Assembly (NCBI RefSeq): GCF_019659805.1
Contig: NZ_JAIFRO010000002.1
Coordinates: 124,001 to 188,000 of the forward strand
Source: Bartonella raoultii
GTDB lineage: Bacteria > Pseudomonadota > Alphaproteobacteria > Rhizobiales > Rhizobiaceae
Direction: 5' to 3'
Length of the DNA stretch: 64,000 bases
This document shows positions 8,184 through 18,730 of the stretch, in pieces (within the stretch, counting starts at the first letter, position 1; each line of letters starts with the position of its first letter). The translations under genes and the position numbers were made by a program. Below the pieces are notes generated by a model. That model was not told the origin of the DNA. It was given only the letters and a program-made list of their open reading frames with translations, and did not search any database.

Positions 8184-9749
8184 ATGGTGGATAAATTGAA
8201 CTCTAAAGCTAGTTCCTTTAAAAGGGTTTCGGTGAATATCCTGTCGACAGAGAGAATAATTAAGATGACAGATAGAGGTGGATTAGTTAGTAGAAATACT
8301 TCTGTAGATTTTCCGGTTATTTCAGAGGAGGAAGGTGTAGCGGCTTTTACACGCGTGATGGCGCAATTAAAAGCACAAGTTGGCATTGAAGCTTATACCA
8401 GTTGGTTTGGTCGTTTGAAACTTGCTGAGTATAGCCGTAATCTTGTAAAGCTTTCTGTTCCTACGGCATTTTTACGTTCATGGATTAATAATCACTATGG
8501 TTCTCTTTTAACTAATTTATGGAAACAGGAGAATTCAGCGATTCTTCGTGTTGAAGTGATTGTGCGTGGTATGAAGCGTGTTTCAAAAAGTGTTATCTGT
8601 AGAACAAATTCAGCTCCTATTACTCTAGAAGAGCAAGCAGCATCTCCTTTTGTTGAGTGTTATAGTGAAGATGCAGTAAAGAGTGTTGAATCAGGAGTTT
8701 TTGGTTCTCCTCTTGATTCTCGCTATACTTTTGAAAGTTTTGTTGAGGGTTCTTCTAACCGTGTTGCTTTAGCTGCAGCGCGTTCTGTTGCAGAGGGGCA
8801 TAAAAGTGCTTTGCGTTTTAATCCTCTTTTTATTCATGCGTCTGTTGGCTTAGGAAAAACACATTTGCTTCAAGCTATTGCAGCGGCGGCATTAAAACGT
8901 TTAACGCCAGCACGAGTCATTTATTTGACTGCGGAATATTTTATGTGGCGTTTTGCAACAGCTATCCGTGATAATGATGCTCTTTCTTTTAAAGAGCAGC
9001 TTCGCGACATTGATCTTTTGATTATTGATGATATGCAATTTTTGCAAGGAAAGTCTATACAAAATGAATTTTGTCATCTTCTTAACATGTTGCTTGATAG
9101 TGCAAAACAGGTTGTTGTCGCTGCGGATCGTCCACCAGCAGAACTAGAATCACTAGATCTTCGCGTTCGATCTCGGCTTCAGGGGGGTGTTGCTCTTGAA
9201 ATTGAAGCTCCAGATTATGAGATGCGTTTGGAAATGTTGCGTCAGCGATTAAAGGTAGCACAACAAGATGATAACATGGTTGTCATTTCCGATGAGATTT
9301 TAGAATATATTGCTAAAACGGTTTTGGGGTCGGGGCGTGATATTGAGGGCGCTTTTAATCAACTTTTATTCCGTCAGTCTTTTGAGTCTGATTTATCTTT
9401 AGAACGGATTGATGAATTGTTAGGTCATTTGACGCGTTCAGGTGAGCCTAAACGTATTCGGATTGAAGAAATTCAACGTGCGGTTGCGCGCCATTATAAT
9501 GTTTCTAAGCAAGATTTATTATCTAATCGTCGGACTCGTACAGTTGTAAAGCCGCGCCAAGTTGCAATGTATTTAGCAAAAATGTTGACACCTCGCTCAT
9601 TGCCAGAGATCGGGCGTCGTTTTGGAGGGCGTGATCATACAACCGTATTACATGCTGTACGTAAAATTGAAGATTTGGTTTGTGATGATCAGACGTTAGC
9701 TAAAGAGCTTGAATTGCTTAAACGATTAATTGGAGAACAGGCTGCCTAG
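8184..9749 (+). CDS. dnaA: chromosomal replication initiator DnaA
   Basis: 521 aa. DnaA is the AAA+ ATPase that binds 9-bp boxes and melts the origin. Domain I is at about 45-110, a variable linker at 115-175, Walker A (SVGLGKT, K225) near 219-226, Walker B (LLIIDD, D282/D283) near 278-283, and the C-terminal box-binding helix-turn-helix with signature [15 protein letters not shown] from G481. Length is normal for the order. The ATG at 8184 has GGGATGAA upstream; an in-frame ATG at 8265 ([11 protein letters not shown]) is a plausible shorter start, because homology to other DnaA proteins begins only near residue 50. dnaN and recF follow. Confidence 0.97.
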   Translation: MVDKLNSKASSFKRVSVNILSTERIIKMTDRGGLVSRNTSVDFPVISEEEGVAAFTRVMAQLKAQVGIEAYTSWFGRLKLAEYSRNLVKLSVPTAFLRSWINNHYGSLLTNLWKQENSAILRVEVIVRGMKRVSKSVICRTNSAPITLEEQAASPFVECYSEDAVKSVESGVFGSPLDSRYTFESFVEGSSNRVALAAARSVAEGHKSALRFNPLFIHASVGLGKTHLLQAIAAAALKRLTPARVIYLTAEYFMWRFATAIRDNDALSFKEQLRDIDLLIIDDMQFLQGKSIQNEFCHLLNMLLDSAKQVVVAADRPPAELESLDLRVRSRLQGGVALEIEAPDYEMRLEMLRQRLKVAQQDDNMVVISDEILEYIAKTVLGSGRDIEGAFNQLLFRQSFESDLSLERIDELLGHLTRSGEPKRIRIEEIQRAVARHYNVSKQDLLSNRRTRTVVKPRQVAMYLAKMLTPRSLPEIGRRFGGRDHTTVLHAVRKIEDLVCDDQTLAKELELLKRLIGEQAA

Positions 9750-9935
9750 TGTGTAGAGTCTTTTCTTAATCCTTAGAAAATATTGCAGGAGTGGAATGAA
9801 AAGTGATTTTTTCCTTGTAGGAGAGACGCTTGTTATTTTAAGAGAGGTTGAATAAAACTTGACAGATGATTCTATAAACTAAATCTGTTATTTTTGTTTG
9901 TTCCTATAGTTTTAGTAAATTGTCACGGAGCTTTT

Positions 9936-11057
9936 ATGCGTATTACAGTTGATCGTAATCAACTTTTTAAATCTCTTAGTCGTGTCCACCGTGTGGTGGA
10001 ACGGCGTAATACTGTTCCTATTTTATCGAATGTATTAATTGATGCAGACAAGAGTGGTGTGCAGTTAAAAGCAACAGATCTTGATTTAGAAGTTATAGAA
10101 TCTTTCATTGCTCATGTTGAAGAAGTTGGAGCAATCACTGTTCCAGCGCATTTGTTGTATGATATTGTTCGAAAGTTGCCCGATGGTAGTGAGATTGTCT
10201 TATCAGTTGATATGAATCAGGCAAGCACAATGTCTGTTGTTTCTGGTTGTGCAAATTTTCAACTTCAGTGTCTTCCTAAAGCAGATTTTCCAGAATCACT
10301 TCCAGGGCAATTTGGTTATCGTTTTTCTTTATCAGCATCAGGTTTAAAGCATTTACTTGAGTGTACGCAATTTGCTATTTCCACTGAAGAAACCCGTTAT
10401 TATCTTAATGGTATTTATTTTCATGTTATTGATGATAATGTGTTAAAACTACGTTTAGTTGCAACTGATGGTCATCGTTTGGCACAAGTTGATATGGACG
10501 CTCCTTCAGGGATTGAGGGGATGCCAGGTGTTATTATTCCTCGTAAAACGGTAGGAGAGTTGCAAAAACTTCTTTCAGAAGAAATTAATAGTGATGTGTG
10601 TATAGAGCTTTCAGAAACAAAGATTCGTTTTTCTATAGGCTCTGTAGTTTTGACTTCAAAGTTAATTGATGGAACATTTCCAGAGTATCAACGTGTTATT
10701 CCACTTGGAAATGATAAAAAATTGGTTGTCAATAGGCAGGATTTTTCTTCTGCGGTTGATCGTGTTTCTACAATTTCAAGTGATCGTGGGCGTGCAGTAA
10801 AATTAGCAATTGAACAAGGGCAATTAAAACTTGTCGTTAATAATCCTGAGTCTGGGAGTGCAGAAGATCAATTAGCTGTGACTTATACATCTGATTCTCT
10901 TGAGATAGGGTTTAATTCACGTTATCTTCTTGATATTGCTGGGCAACTTTCCAGTGATGAAATTGTTTTTATGTTAGCTGATTCTGTCGCACCAGCTCTG
11001 ATTCGTGATAATAATGATGCGGATGCGCTTTACGTGTTGATGCCTATTCGCGTTTAG
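9936..11057 (+). CDS. dnaN: DNA polymerase III beta sliding clamp
   Basis: 373 aa. It forms the ring that tethers DNA polymerase III to the template. The start MRITVDRNQLFKSL is the conserved clamp N-terminus and has GGAG 6-9 bp upstream (9926-9929); an in-frame ATG 42 bp earlier would add an unconserved extension. Three clamp domains are present, with the conserved RKTVGELQKLL region in the middle and the C-terminal end YVLMPIRV, the usual MPMR(L/V) motif with Ile replacing Met. It lies 186 bp after dnaA and 11 bp before recF. Confidence 0.97.
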   Translation: MRITVDRNQLFKSLSRVHRVVERRNTVPILSNVLIDADKSGVQLKATDLDLEVIESFIAHVEEVGAITVPAHLLYDIVRKLPDGSEIVLSVDMNQASTMSVVSGCANFQLQCLPKADFPESLPGQFGYRFSLSASGLKHLLECTQFAISTEETRYYLNGIYFHVIDDNVLKLRLVATDGHRLAQVDMDAPSGIEGMPGVIIPRKTVGELQKLLSEEINSDVCIELSETKIRFSIGSVVLTSKLIDGTFPEYQRVIPLGNDKKLVVNRQDFSSAVDRVSTISSDRGRAVKLAIEQGQLKLVVNNPESGSAEDQLAVTYTSDSLEIGFNSRYLLDIAGQLSSDEIVFMLADSVAPALIRDNNDADALYVLMPIRV

Positions 11058-11068
11058 GGACAATTATT

Positions 11069-12211
11069 TTGCAATGCGATGCAAATCATGTGCATAAAGT
11101 GGCGGTAAAGCAACTAAAGCTGATACGTTATCGTAATTATTCTTCTTTTAATATTCATTTTTCAGGACAACATGTTGTTTTTACAGGCCATAATGGTGCT
11201 GGTAAAACAAATCTTTTAGAGGCGTTATCTTTTCTATCTCCGGGGCGTGGTTTACGACGTGCAGCTTATTCTGATATTAGTTCTTCGGATGGTGGAGATG
11301 ATGGGTTTGTTGTATTTGCGCGTCTTCAATGTTCGCTTTATGGTGAAGTGAATATTGGTACAGCGTTGGAAATTGGTAATAACAGTCGAAAAGTTCATAT
11401 TAATGGTGTCAGTGAAACAGGTGATAGCCTAACAGAATATTGCCATATGAGTGCGCTGACACCTTCTATGGATGGGCTTTTTACAGGTTCTTCGCTTGAG
11501 CGTCGTCGTTTTTTAGATCGTATGGTTTTGGCTATTGATCCTTTACATGGTCGTCGCATAATAGATTATGATAGAGCTATGCGTGCGCGTAATCGTTTAT
11601 TTTTAGATGGTAATGAAGATCATGCTTGGTTTAATGCATTAGAAAAGCAAATGGCAGAATTAGCAACAGCTATTGCCGCAGCCCGTATTGATATTATCCG
11701 GCTTATAAATGACTTATTTGCACAAATGCCAGTTCATACACCTTTTCCGCGTGCTTTTTTGCAAGTTGATGGTTTTTTAGAAACAGCTTTGAATAATCTA
11801 TCAGCTATTGAAGTTGAAGAGCAATTTTGTGATCGATTACAACATAATCGTGCATTGGATCGTGCAGCTGGACGAACATTAGAGGGACCACACCGCACAG
11901 ATTTACAGGTTTTTTATGCTGATAAAAATATGGAAGCAGCATTTTGTTCGACGGGTGAACAGAAGGCACTTTTAACAGGTTTGATTTTATGTCATGCCCG
12001 TTTAACAGGTATACTTTCAGAGAAAGCGCCTATTCTTCTTCTTGATGAAATTGTTGCGCATCTTGATTCTCATAGACGTAATGCTTTATTTGATATTCTG
12101 GATGATTTAGGTGGGCAAACATTTATGACTGGAACAGACAGCATTTTATTTGACACCTTGAGAGGACGCGCAGAATTTTTTGAAATTAAAGATGGTGCTT
12201 TATCACAATAA
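11069..12211 (+). CDS. recF: DNA replication/repair ATPase RecF
   Basis: 380 aa from a TTG start that has AGGGA 8 bp upstream. GTG codons at 11090 and 11099 are alternatives, and the conserved family start (VKQLKLIRYRNY) would fit the later one. RecF loads RecA at gaps together with RecO and RecR. Walker A GHNGAGKTNLLEAL is near the N-terminus; the ABC-like signature STGEQKALL and Walker B ILLLDEIVAHLD are near the C-terminus. The gene starts 11 bp after dnaN and is probably cotranscribed with it. Confidence 0.94.
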   Translation: MQCDANHVHKVAVKQLKLIRYRNYSSFNIHFSGQHVVFTGHNGAGKTNLLEALSFLSPGRGLRRAAYSDISSSDGGDDGFVVFARLQCSLYGEVNIGTALEIGNNSRKVHINGVSETGDSLTEYCHMSALTPSMDGLFTGSSLERRRFLDRMVLAIDPLHGRRIIDYDRAMRARNRLFLDGNEDHAWFNALEKQMAELATAIAAARIDIIRLINDLFAQMPVHTPFPRAFLQVDGFLETALNNLSAIEVEEQFCDRLQHNRALDRAAGRTLEGPHRTDLQVFYADKNMEAAFCSTGEQKALLTGLILCHARLTGILSEKAPILLLDEIVAHLDSHRRNALFDILDDLGGQTFMTGTDSILFDTLRGRAEFFEIKDGALSQ

Positions 12212-12265
12212 AAAACATACTAAAAATTTTTTTGATATATGATAATAGAGAAGAAAAGATTCACT

Positions 12266-12748
12266 ATGCCTACAGTTATAACGATTTTAAATGGCCCTAA
12301 TTTAAATTGTCTTGGAAGACGTGAGCCAGAAATTTATGGAACTAAAACTTTAGAAGATATAGAACAATTTTGTAAAGAATGGGCGATAAAATTTGACATG
12401 ACACTCCGCTTTTATCAAAGTAATAGTGAAGGTCAATTGGTAGAGTGGATACAAGAAGCGCTTGAAGTAAGTAGTGGATTAATCATCAATCCGGCTGCTT
12501 ACAGCCATACATCTGTTGCAATTCTTGATGCGTTAAAGATGTTTTCAGGCCCAAAAGTAGAAGTCCATTTGTCTAATATTTATCATCGTGAAACTTTTCG
12601 TCGACATTCTTATGTCTCTGCAGGTGTGGATGCCGTTATTTCTGGTTGTGGATATGAAGGGTATCGATTTGCGCTCGAATATATTGCCAAGAGGTTTAAA
12701 ATTGGCGTAGAAGAATTAAAATTGTATAATCTTAATAAGGGCATTTGA
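12266..12748 (+). CDS. aroQ: type II 3-dehydroquinate dehydratase
   Basis: 160 aa. It removes water from 3-dehydroquinate in the shikimate pathway. Typical motifs are ILNGPNLNCLGRREPEIYG at the N-terminus (catalytic Tyr and Arg loop), INPAAYSHTSVAILDAL, VEVHLSNIYHRETFRRHS and the C-terminal VISGCGYEGYRFAL. The usual NLLG reads NCLG. An in-frame ATG at 12239 would add nine residues; the ATG at 12266 matches the family start and is preceded by AGAGAAGAAAAG. It lies between recF and the cyo operon with no obvious functional link. Confidence 0.95.
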   Translation: MPTVITILNGPNLNCLGRREPEIYGTKTLEDIEQFCKEWAIKFDMTLRFYQSNSEGQLVEWIQEALEVSSGLIINPAAYSHTSVAILDALKMFSGPKVEVHLSNIYHRETFRRHSYVSAGVDAVISGCGYEGYRFALEYIAKRFKIGVEELKLYNLNKGI

Positions 12749-12844
12749 ATTTACTTGATAATTTTTTTTTAATAGGTAAGCATATTATTAAGATTTTGTC
12801 ATTTTTTTATGGCAACTTCTGATATGTATGATGGGGCAGGTGAG

Positions 12845-13816
12845 ATGAGAAACTTTGTTAAACAAATAAAGATACTCGTAATTTTAGGGGGGATGTTACT
12901 TTTATCAGGTTTTAAGTGGGATGTTCTTCACCCAGCGGGGTATGTTGCACGTCAGCAGCTGTTTTTGATTATTGTTTGTGTTGCTGTTATGCTTTGTGTT
13001 GTTATTCCAGTTATGGTGAGTGTGATATTTTTGGCTATCAAATATCGCGCATCGAATACCTCACGAGAATATTTGCCTGATTGGGGGCATTCCAATAAAA
13101 TTGAAGCATTTATGTGGGGTATTCCAATTGTTATCGTGTTAGTTTTAGGTGCATTTACAGCCTATTACACCTATAAGCTTGAACCAGAACATCCACTTCC
13201 AGTAGAAGTTGTTGGTGAAGAAAAGCCGTTGCAAGTAGATGTTGTGGCACTTGATTGGAAATGGCTCTTCATTTATCCAGAGTATAATATTGCATCGATC
13301 AATGAAATTTATGCGCCTGAAGGTCGCCAAGTTTTATTGCAATTGACATCAGAGAGTTCTGTTAATGCTTTTTGGGTACCAAGATTGGGTACGGTTATTT
13401 ATGCTATGCCGCAGATGAATTCTAAGTTACATTTGTTAGCTGAAGAACGAGGAGTGTTCAATGGAAGCTCAGCAAATTATAGCGGTGATGGTTTTGCAAA
13501 TATGCGGTTTCAATGGCATTCTGTCTCTTTAGAAGATTTTAATAATTGGGTTATGAAAGCTCGGGCTAATGGTCGAGCGCTTGATCGTGTATCTTATCGT
13601 CAGCTGTCTATTGCGCCTCGTATGGGTGATGTTGCTGCAAAGAAAAAAGATGCCGAAGTTCGTTATTTTGCACCTGTTGAGAAGCGGCTTTACTATCGGG
13701 TTGTTAATCGATGTGTCGATGAAAATACGGTATGTAATGAAGATTTGATGAGACGTGCCGCAGCTCAGACGCTGTGGGGTGCGCTTTGTTCAGTGTTTGA
13801 TCCTGACGTTATTTAG
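12845..13816 (+). CDS. cyoA: cytochrome o ubiquinol oxidase subunit II
   Basis: 323 aa from the chosen ATG, with GGGGCAGG upstream; an ATG at 12809 would add 12 residues and has no ribosome site. It is subunit II of the bo3-type quinol oxidase in the inner membrane. The hydrophobic leader MRNFVKQIKILVILGGMLLL is followed by two transmembrane helices and a cupredoxin domain (VDVVALDWKWLFIYPE, SVNAFWVPRLGTVIYAMP, NYSGDGFANMRFQ). CuA ligands are absent, as expected for a quinol oxidase. In E. coli the leader ends LLLSGC and the Cys is lipidated; here the position reads LLLSGF, so the lipid anchor is lost. First gene of cyoABCD. Confidence 0.95.
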   Translation: MRNFVKQIKILVILGGMLLLSGFKWDVLHPAGYVARQQLFLIIVCVAVMLCVVIPVMVSVIFLAIKYRASNTSREYLPDWGHSNKIEAFMWGIPIVIVLVLGAFTAYYTYKLEPEHPLPVEVVGEEKPLQVDVVALDWKWLFIYPEYNIASINEIYAPEGRQVLLQLTSESSVNAFWVPRLGTVIYAMPQMNSKLHLLAEERGVFNGSSANYSGDGFANMRFQWHSVSLEDFNNWVMKARANGRALDRVSYRQLSIAPRMGDVAAKKKDAEVRYFAPVEKRLYYRVVNRCVDENTVCNEDLMRRAAAQTLWGALCSVFDPDVI

Positions 13817-13892
13817 AGGGTAAATCGAGAAGAAATCCTTTTTTAAAATGAGGTTTCTTTGAAACTAAAATTCATTTGATATGGGTTGAGAA

Positions 13893-15911
13893 ATGTTTGG
13901 AAGACTTACAGATCCTACAGCGGGTGCTTTTCATGCACTTGCACATGAACCGATCGTTTTATATACATGTATTGCGATTGTATTAGTTGGCCTAATTGCT
14001 TTTATTGGCTTAAGTGTGCTTGGGTGGTGGGGCGTTTTTTGGCGAAATTGGGTTACAACGGTTGATCATAAGCGCATTGGCATTATGTACATTGTCCTTG
14101 GAATTATCATGCTTGTTCGTGGTTTTGCCGATGCGATTATGATGCGGACACATCAGGCTTTAGCGCTTGGGAGTGAAGCAGCAGGATATTTACCACCAGA
14201 TCATTTTGATCAGATTTTCTCGGCGCACGGTACCATTATGATTTTCTTCATGGCCACGCCTATTTTATTTGGTCTTTTCAATTATCTTATACCACTTCAA
14301 ATTGGTGCTCGTGATGTTGCTTTTCCTTTTGCAAATAATTTGGGATTTTGGATTACAGCTGCAGGAGCAATACTGATTAATATATCACTAGCTATTGGTA
14401 ATTTTGGTCGTGGTGGTTGGCTTATGTATCCACCCTTCACAGAGTTGCAGATGAGTCCAGATACAGGAGTTGATTATTATCTATGGTCGCTTCAACTTTC
14501 TGGTATAGCGACCACCATGGGTTCAATCAATTTTATTGCAACGATCATTAAAATGCGGGCGCCTGGAATGACAATGATGAAGATGCCTGTTTTTTGTTGG
14601 AGTGCTTTTGTCAGTAACATCCTTATTGTAGTTATTTATCCTGTTTTAGCTGTAGCATTTGCACTCTTAGCATGTGATCGTTATTTAGGAATGAACTTCT
14701 TTACCAATGTTGGTGGCGGGAATCCAATGGTATGGATTAACTATGTTTGGGTTTTTGGTCATCCTGAAGTTTATGTTTTGGTTGTTCCAGCTTTTGGAAT
14801 TGTCTCTGAAGTTGTGTCAACCTTTTCTTCAAAACGCCTCTTTGGTTATACTTCCATGGTATGGGCAATGGTAGTTATTTTGATTCTTTCCCTTCTTGTT
14901 TGGGGGCATCATTTCTTTACAATGGGTGGTGGTGAAGCGGTCAATACCTTTTTTAGTATTGCAACAATGATCATTGCAGTTCCTACAGGTGTTAAAGTCT
15001 TTAATTGGTTACTCACGATGTATAAGGGGAAAATTCGCTTTGAGCCCCCGATGCTTTGGTGTATGGGGATGATCTTTACATTCGTTGGTGGTGGGTTAAC
15101 AGGTGTTTTATTATCTATTGTACCTGCTGATTGGCAATTCCATAACTCGCTCTTTTTAATAGCACATTTTCACCATACAATTATTGGAGGCGTTGTCTTC
15201 TCTTATTTAGCGGGACTTGCTTTTTGGTTTCCAAAAGTTTTCGGTTATAAGCCAAATAGGATGTTGGGTATTGCGTCTTTCTGGTGTTGGTTTATTGGAT
15301 TTTACCTTGCTTTTTTCCCACTCTATGCGCTTGGTTTAATGGGTGCAACGCGTCGTCTTCAACATTATGCAGAGCCTACTTGGCAGCCAATGTTTATAGT
15401 TGCTGCGCTAGGCGCTTTTATTATCTTACTTGGTATTCTCTGTTTTGTATTACAGGTTGTTTTAGCGATTTGGTACGGTATTAAGCATAAAGGACAGTTA
15501 CCAGTCACAGTGAATGATTCTTGGGGTGATGCGCGAACACTTGAATGGTCTACTTCTTCACCTCCTCCTTCTTACAATTTTGCGATACTTCCAAAGGTAC
15601 AGTCTGATGATGCTTACTGGCATATGAAGAAAAATGGTTATCAGCGTCCGACAAATGGATTTACAAAAGTTCATATGCCATCAAACACATCAGCTGGAAT
15701 TATCGCAGGATTCTTCTCGCTAGTTATTGGTTTTGCACTTGTTTGGCATATATGGTGGCTTGCTGCTATTGGCTTGATTGGCTTTATTGCAACGATAGTG
15801 TGTCATTCATTAACAGGTGACCACCATGGTTATTATATTTCAGCTGAAGAAGTTCAAAAAACTGAAGATGCCTTTACAGCAGTTCTTAAGGAGCAAGGAG
15901 TCACAGTATGA
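13893..15911 (+). CDS. cyoB: cytochrome o ubiquinol oxidase subunit I
   Basis: 672 aa. It is the catalytic subunit, which reduces O2 to water and pumps protons. Haem and copper ligands are visible: FSAHGTIMIFF (low-spin haem), WVFGHPEVYVL (CuB His and the Tyr cross-link), WGHHFFTMGG (CuB) and AHFHHTIIGG (haem ligands). About 15 hydrophobic segments are present and the length matches E. coli CyoB. It starts 76 bp after cyoA and overlaps cyoC by 4 bp (ATGA), so the two are translationally coupled. No cyoE (haem o synthase) follows in this operon. Confidence 0.97.
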   Translation: MFGRLTDPTAGAFHALAHEPIVLYTCIAIVLVGLIAFIGLSVLGWWGVFWRNWVTTVDHKRIGIMYIVLGIIMLVRGFADAIMMRTHQALALGSEAAGYLPPDHFDQIFSAHGTIMIFFMATPILFGLFNYLIPLQIGARDVAFPFANNLGFWITAAGAILINISLAIGNFGRGGWLMYPPFTELQMSPDTGVDYYLWSLQLSGIATTMGSINFIATIIKMRAPGMTMMKMPVFCWSAFVSNILIVVIYPVLAVAFALLACDRYLGMNFFTNVGGGNPMVWINYVWVFGHPEVYVLVVPAFGIVSEVVSTFSSKRLFGYTSMVWAMVVILILSLLVWGHHFFTMGGGEAVNTFFSIATMIIAVPTGVKVFNWLLTMYKGKIRFEPPMLWCMGMIFTFVGGGLTGVLLSIVPADWQFHNSLFLIAHFHHTIIGGVVFSYLAGLAFWFPKVFGYKPNRMLGIASFWCWFIGFYLAFFPLYALGLMGATRRLQHYAEPTWQPMFIVAALGAFIILLGILCFVLQVVLAIWYGIKHKGQLPVTVNDSWGDARTLEWSTSSPPPSYNFAILPKVQSDDAYWHMKKNGYQRPTNGFTKVHMPSNTSAGIIAGFFSLVIGFALVWHIWWLAAIGLIGFIATIVCHSLTGDHHGYYISAEEVQKTEDAFTAVLKEQGVTV

Positions 15912-16576
15912 GTGCAATAACAGTGAATAATACGAATGCCATAGATGAACATCATCACGATAGTAGCTCAGTAATGACATTTGGTTTTTGGGTCTATATT
16001 CTTTCGGATTTGATCTTGTTTTCGACACTTTTTTCAAGTTTTGCTGTTTTTTCTGCTTCTTATGGTGGAGGTAAAGCAGGTAATGAGTTTATTAATTTAA
16101 AATTTGTTTTGGTTGAAACCGCCATTTTATTATTCTCATCAATTACTTATGGGTTTGCAATGGTACAAATGCATAAGGATAATCTCAGTGGTGTACGTTT
16201 ATGGATGGCCATTACCTTTGTACTTGGATGCTGCTTTATTGGGATGGAAATTTACGAATTCCATGAGCTTTTAGGAGAGGTGTTTTATTTCGATCCTAGT
16301 GCTTATGCTGGTATTGATCCTGAAACCGGTTTAAAGCTTTTTGGAAGAGAAATTTTATCTGCTTACTGGTCAGCTTTTTTTGCTTTGGTTGGTACCCATG
16401 GTCTTCATGTGAGTGTTGGTCTACTTTGGATGGTTGTGATGTTTTTTCACCTTCGTCGCCGTGGTTTAGATCAAGATAATAAAACCCGTTTGACTTGTCT
16501 TTCAATTTTTTGGCATTTGCTTGATATTGTCTGGGTTGGTGTTTTCACCATGGTTTATCTGTTAGGAGCGCTATAA
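15908..16576 (+). CDS. cyoC: cytochrome o ubiquinol oxidase subunit III
   Basis: 222 aa. It is a haem-free membrane subunit of the quinol oxidase. It has five hydrophobic segments and the subunit III signatures FGFWVYILSDLILFSTLFSS and GTHGLHVSVGLLWM. A histidine-rich N-terminus (DEHHHDSS) precedes the first helix. It overlaps cyoB by 4 bp and cyoD by one base (TAATG). Confidence 0.95.
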   Translation: MSAITVNNTNAIDEHHHDSSSVMTFGFWVYILSDLILFSTLFSSFAVFSASYGGGKAGNEFINLKFVLVETAILLFSSITYGFAMVQMHKDNLSGVRLWMAITFVLGCCFIGMEIYEFHELLGEVFYFDPSAYAGIDPETGLKLFGREILSAYWSAFFALVGTHGLHVSVGLLWMVVMFFHLRRRGLDQDNKTRLTCLSIFWHLLDIVWVGVFTMVYLLGAL

Positions 16577-17016
16577 TGAGTCTGCATAATGAAACACATA
16601 ATCCCAGTACAGGGAGTTATTTAGTAGGGTTTCTTTTGGCTGTATTGTTCACTTTGGGTTCTTTTATTCCTGTAATGTATGGAATGATGGAAAGCTGGGC
16701 AATTAGTACAAAAGTTGCATATCTTATTGGGATGGCAATTATTCAGATTATAGTACAAATTGTTTTCTTTTTACATTTGAATTCTGGTCCAGATGCTAAA
16801 TGGAATTTAATTGCTTTATGGTTTGCAGTTATTTGCGTTTTTGTTATTGTTGGAGGTACGTGGTGGGCTATTTCTCATTTGAATTATAATATGATGGGTG
16901 GTTCAGGGCGTGTTATTGAGTCGGAAATACAAGAAGAACAAAGTTCATCGGTTTTAAAGCGCTTACCAAATAAAAATGTTTCTGTAGAAAAACAGCCAAA
17001 TGTGCAAAATCCGTAA
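16576..17016 (+). CDS. cyoD: cytochrome o ubiquinol oxidase subunit IV
   Basis: 146 aa. It is a small membrane subunit that stabilises the CuB site in subunit I. It has three transmembrane helices with the typical GSYLVGFLLAVLFTLGSFIP start and VQIVFFLHLNS in the second helix. About 35 polar C-terminal residues (from about 110) go beyond the E. coli protein (109 aa) and have no recognisable motif. Last gene of cyoABCD. Confidence 0.93.
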   Translation: MSLHNETHNPSTGSYLVGFLLAVLFTLGSFIPVMYGMMESWAISTKVAYLIGMAIIQIIVQIVFFLHLNSGPDAKWNLIALWFAVICVFVIVGGTWWAISHLNYNMMGGSGRVIESEIQEEQSSSVLKRLPNKNVSVEKQPNVQNP

Positions 17017-17436
17017 GGACACATTCAAGATACGCATTCTTCGATAAAGTAATAGGTTAAGAAGAGAGATGTCCGTGGAGCAGATGCTAAAGCAAAGGCT
17101 CCTCGGGCATATGCTTTATAAAAGCGCGAGATAATGTAAGATAGGTGTGCTTAGGAGGGCATAAGGAAAAAGTGATTCAGAAAAGAATGGCAATTTTGAA
17201 TGTATATTTGAGAAAAAGAGCTATTGATAGAATGTAAAAAAATAATGTTTATAAAATTGAATATAGAGGATATAAGGATTTTAATAAAAATTATCCATGT
17301 TATGGCAAAATAAAGCTATGAAGAAATAGCAGTTTCAGGTTTAGTAATTTATACTAAAATATCTCTTGCATGAAGATATATGCAGCAAACAGAGGTCATT
17401 AAAACCAAAAATTTGAAAAATAAATTAGAAAATTTA
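17017..17436. other. cyoD-gpsA intergenic region with a GC-rich hairpin
   Basis: No gene is supportable. The stretch 17073-17106 is clearly more GC-rich than its surroundings and can fold: CCG-T-GGAGC (17073-17081) pairs with GCTCC-T-CGG (17098-17106) with one T-T mismatch. No T run follows, so it is not a classic terminator. It may be an mRNA 3' end structure or the relic of a lost gene. Confidence 0.4.
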
Positions 17437-18444
17437 ATGGAAACTGTTTCGATAACAATTATTGGTGCTGGTTCTTTTGGTACTGCATTAGCTATTGCGC
17501 TTGCACGTAATGGACATCGTGTTTTGCTTTGGGGATATAATCCTCAACATATCAAAAAATTGCAGAAACATCGCTGTAATCAGGCGTTTTTACCTAGTAT
17601 TCGATTCCCTGATAATTTGTTGCCTGAAGCTTCACTTAAGAGAGCAATAACAGCAAGCCATATTATATTAATAGCTGTTCCAAGCCATGTCTTTCATCAG
17701 GTATTGTATAATATTAAACCTCATTTGGATCAGAACTCACGTATTATTTGGGCAACAAAAGGCTTAGAATCTGGAACAGGACGTCTTCTACAAGAAGTTG
17801 CTCGTGAAGTTTTAGGTGCTCAAATTCCTTTAGCAATTTTTTCAGGACCAACTTTTGCAAAAGAGCTTGCTATGGGATTACCTACTGCAATGACGATAGC
17901 AGCTTCTAATGCTGAATTTAGTGAAGAATTACAACAGCTTTTCTGTCATGATAAAAGTTGTAGGGTTTATAAAAATTCAGATATGATTGGTGTTCAGCTA
18001 GGGGGAGCAGTCAAAAATGTGATTGCTATTGGTGCAGGTATATCAGATGGTATGGGGTTTGGAGCTAATGCTCGTATAGCACTCATTACACGCGGATTAG
18101 CCGAGATAAGTCGTTTAGGTGTTGCTATGGGTGCTGAACTTTCTACATTTATGGGAATGACAGGTTTAGGTGATCTAATTTTGACAAGTACGGATGATCA
18201 ATCGCGCAATCGTCGTTTTGGACTATTACTTGGCAAAGGAACGAACATAGAAGAAGCAAAAAAACAGATTGGTCAGGTTGTTGAAGGCTATTTAAATACC
18301 AAGGAAGTATATATATTAGCACGACGTATTGGGGTAGAAATGCCAATTACAGAACAAATTTATCAAATCCTCTATTGCAGCAAAAATGTACGTGAAGCGG
18401 CTAATACATTGTTAAATCGTACACTTAAAGATGAAATATATTGA
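17437..18444 (+). CDS. gpsA: NAD(P)-dependent glycerol-3-phosphate dehydrogenase
   Basis: 335 aa. It reduces dihydroxyacetone phosphate to sn-glycerol-3-phosphate for phospholipid synthesis. The N-terminal Rossmann motif [10 protein letters not shown] follows ITI. Other family blocks are [52 protein letters not shown] (with the catalytic Lys in VKN) and TGLGDLILT. The ATG at 17437 ([12 protein letters not shown]) matches the normal family start; an in-frame ATG 57 bp upstream would add a charged, unconserved leader. Stand-alone gene. Confidence 0.96.
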   Translation: METVSITIIGAGSFGTALAIALARNGHRVLLWGYNPQHIKKLQKHRCNQAFLPSIRFPDNLLPEASLKRAITASHIILIAVPSHVFHQVLYNIKPHLDQNSRIIWATKGLESGTGRLLQEVAREVLGAQIPLAIFSGPTFAKELAMGLPTAMTIAASNAEFSEELQQLFCHDKSCRVYKNSDMIGVQLGGAVKNVIAIGAGISDGMGFGANARIALITRGLAEISRLGVAMGAELSTFMGMTGLGDLILTSTDDQSRNRRFGLLLGKGTNIEEAKKQIGQVVEGYLNTKEVYILARRIGVEMPITEQIYQILYCSKNVREAANTLLNRTLKDEIY

Positions 18445-18730
18445 TACAATATGTTTTGAAATGATTTTAGAACATGAGAGATTTAACGCATATGAGAAAA
18501 AACTAAAATAGACTGTCTTTAATCACTTGAATAAAAGACAACTCTTTAGCAATAAGTTATGAAGAAACAGTTTTTAGACAATATAATTAAAATATAAAGT
18601 TTGTAACATTATTGAAGGTAAGGCTATTCAAAATAAACTGCTTTTTCAATTATCTGTTTCTAAAGCAAGGTTTCAACATATTACTCAAGATATGCAAATG
18701 ACTATGTTTACACTTAAAAAATATGACAGA

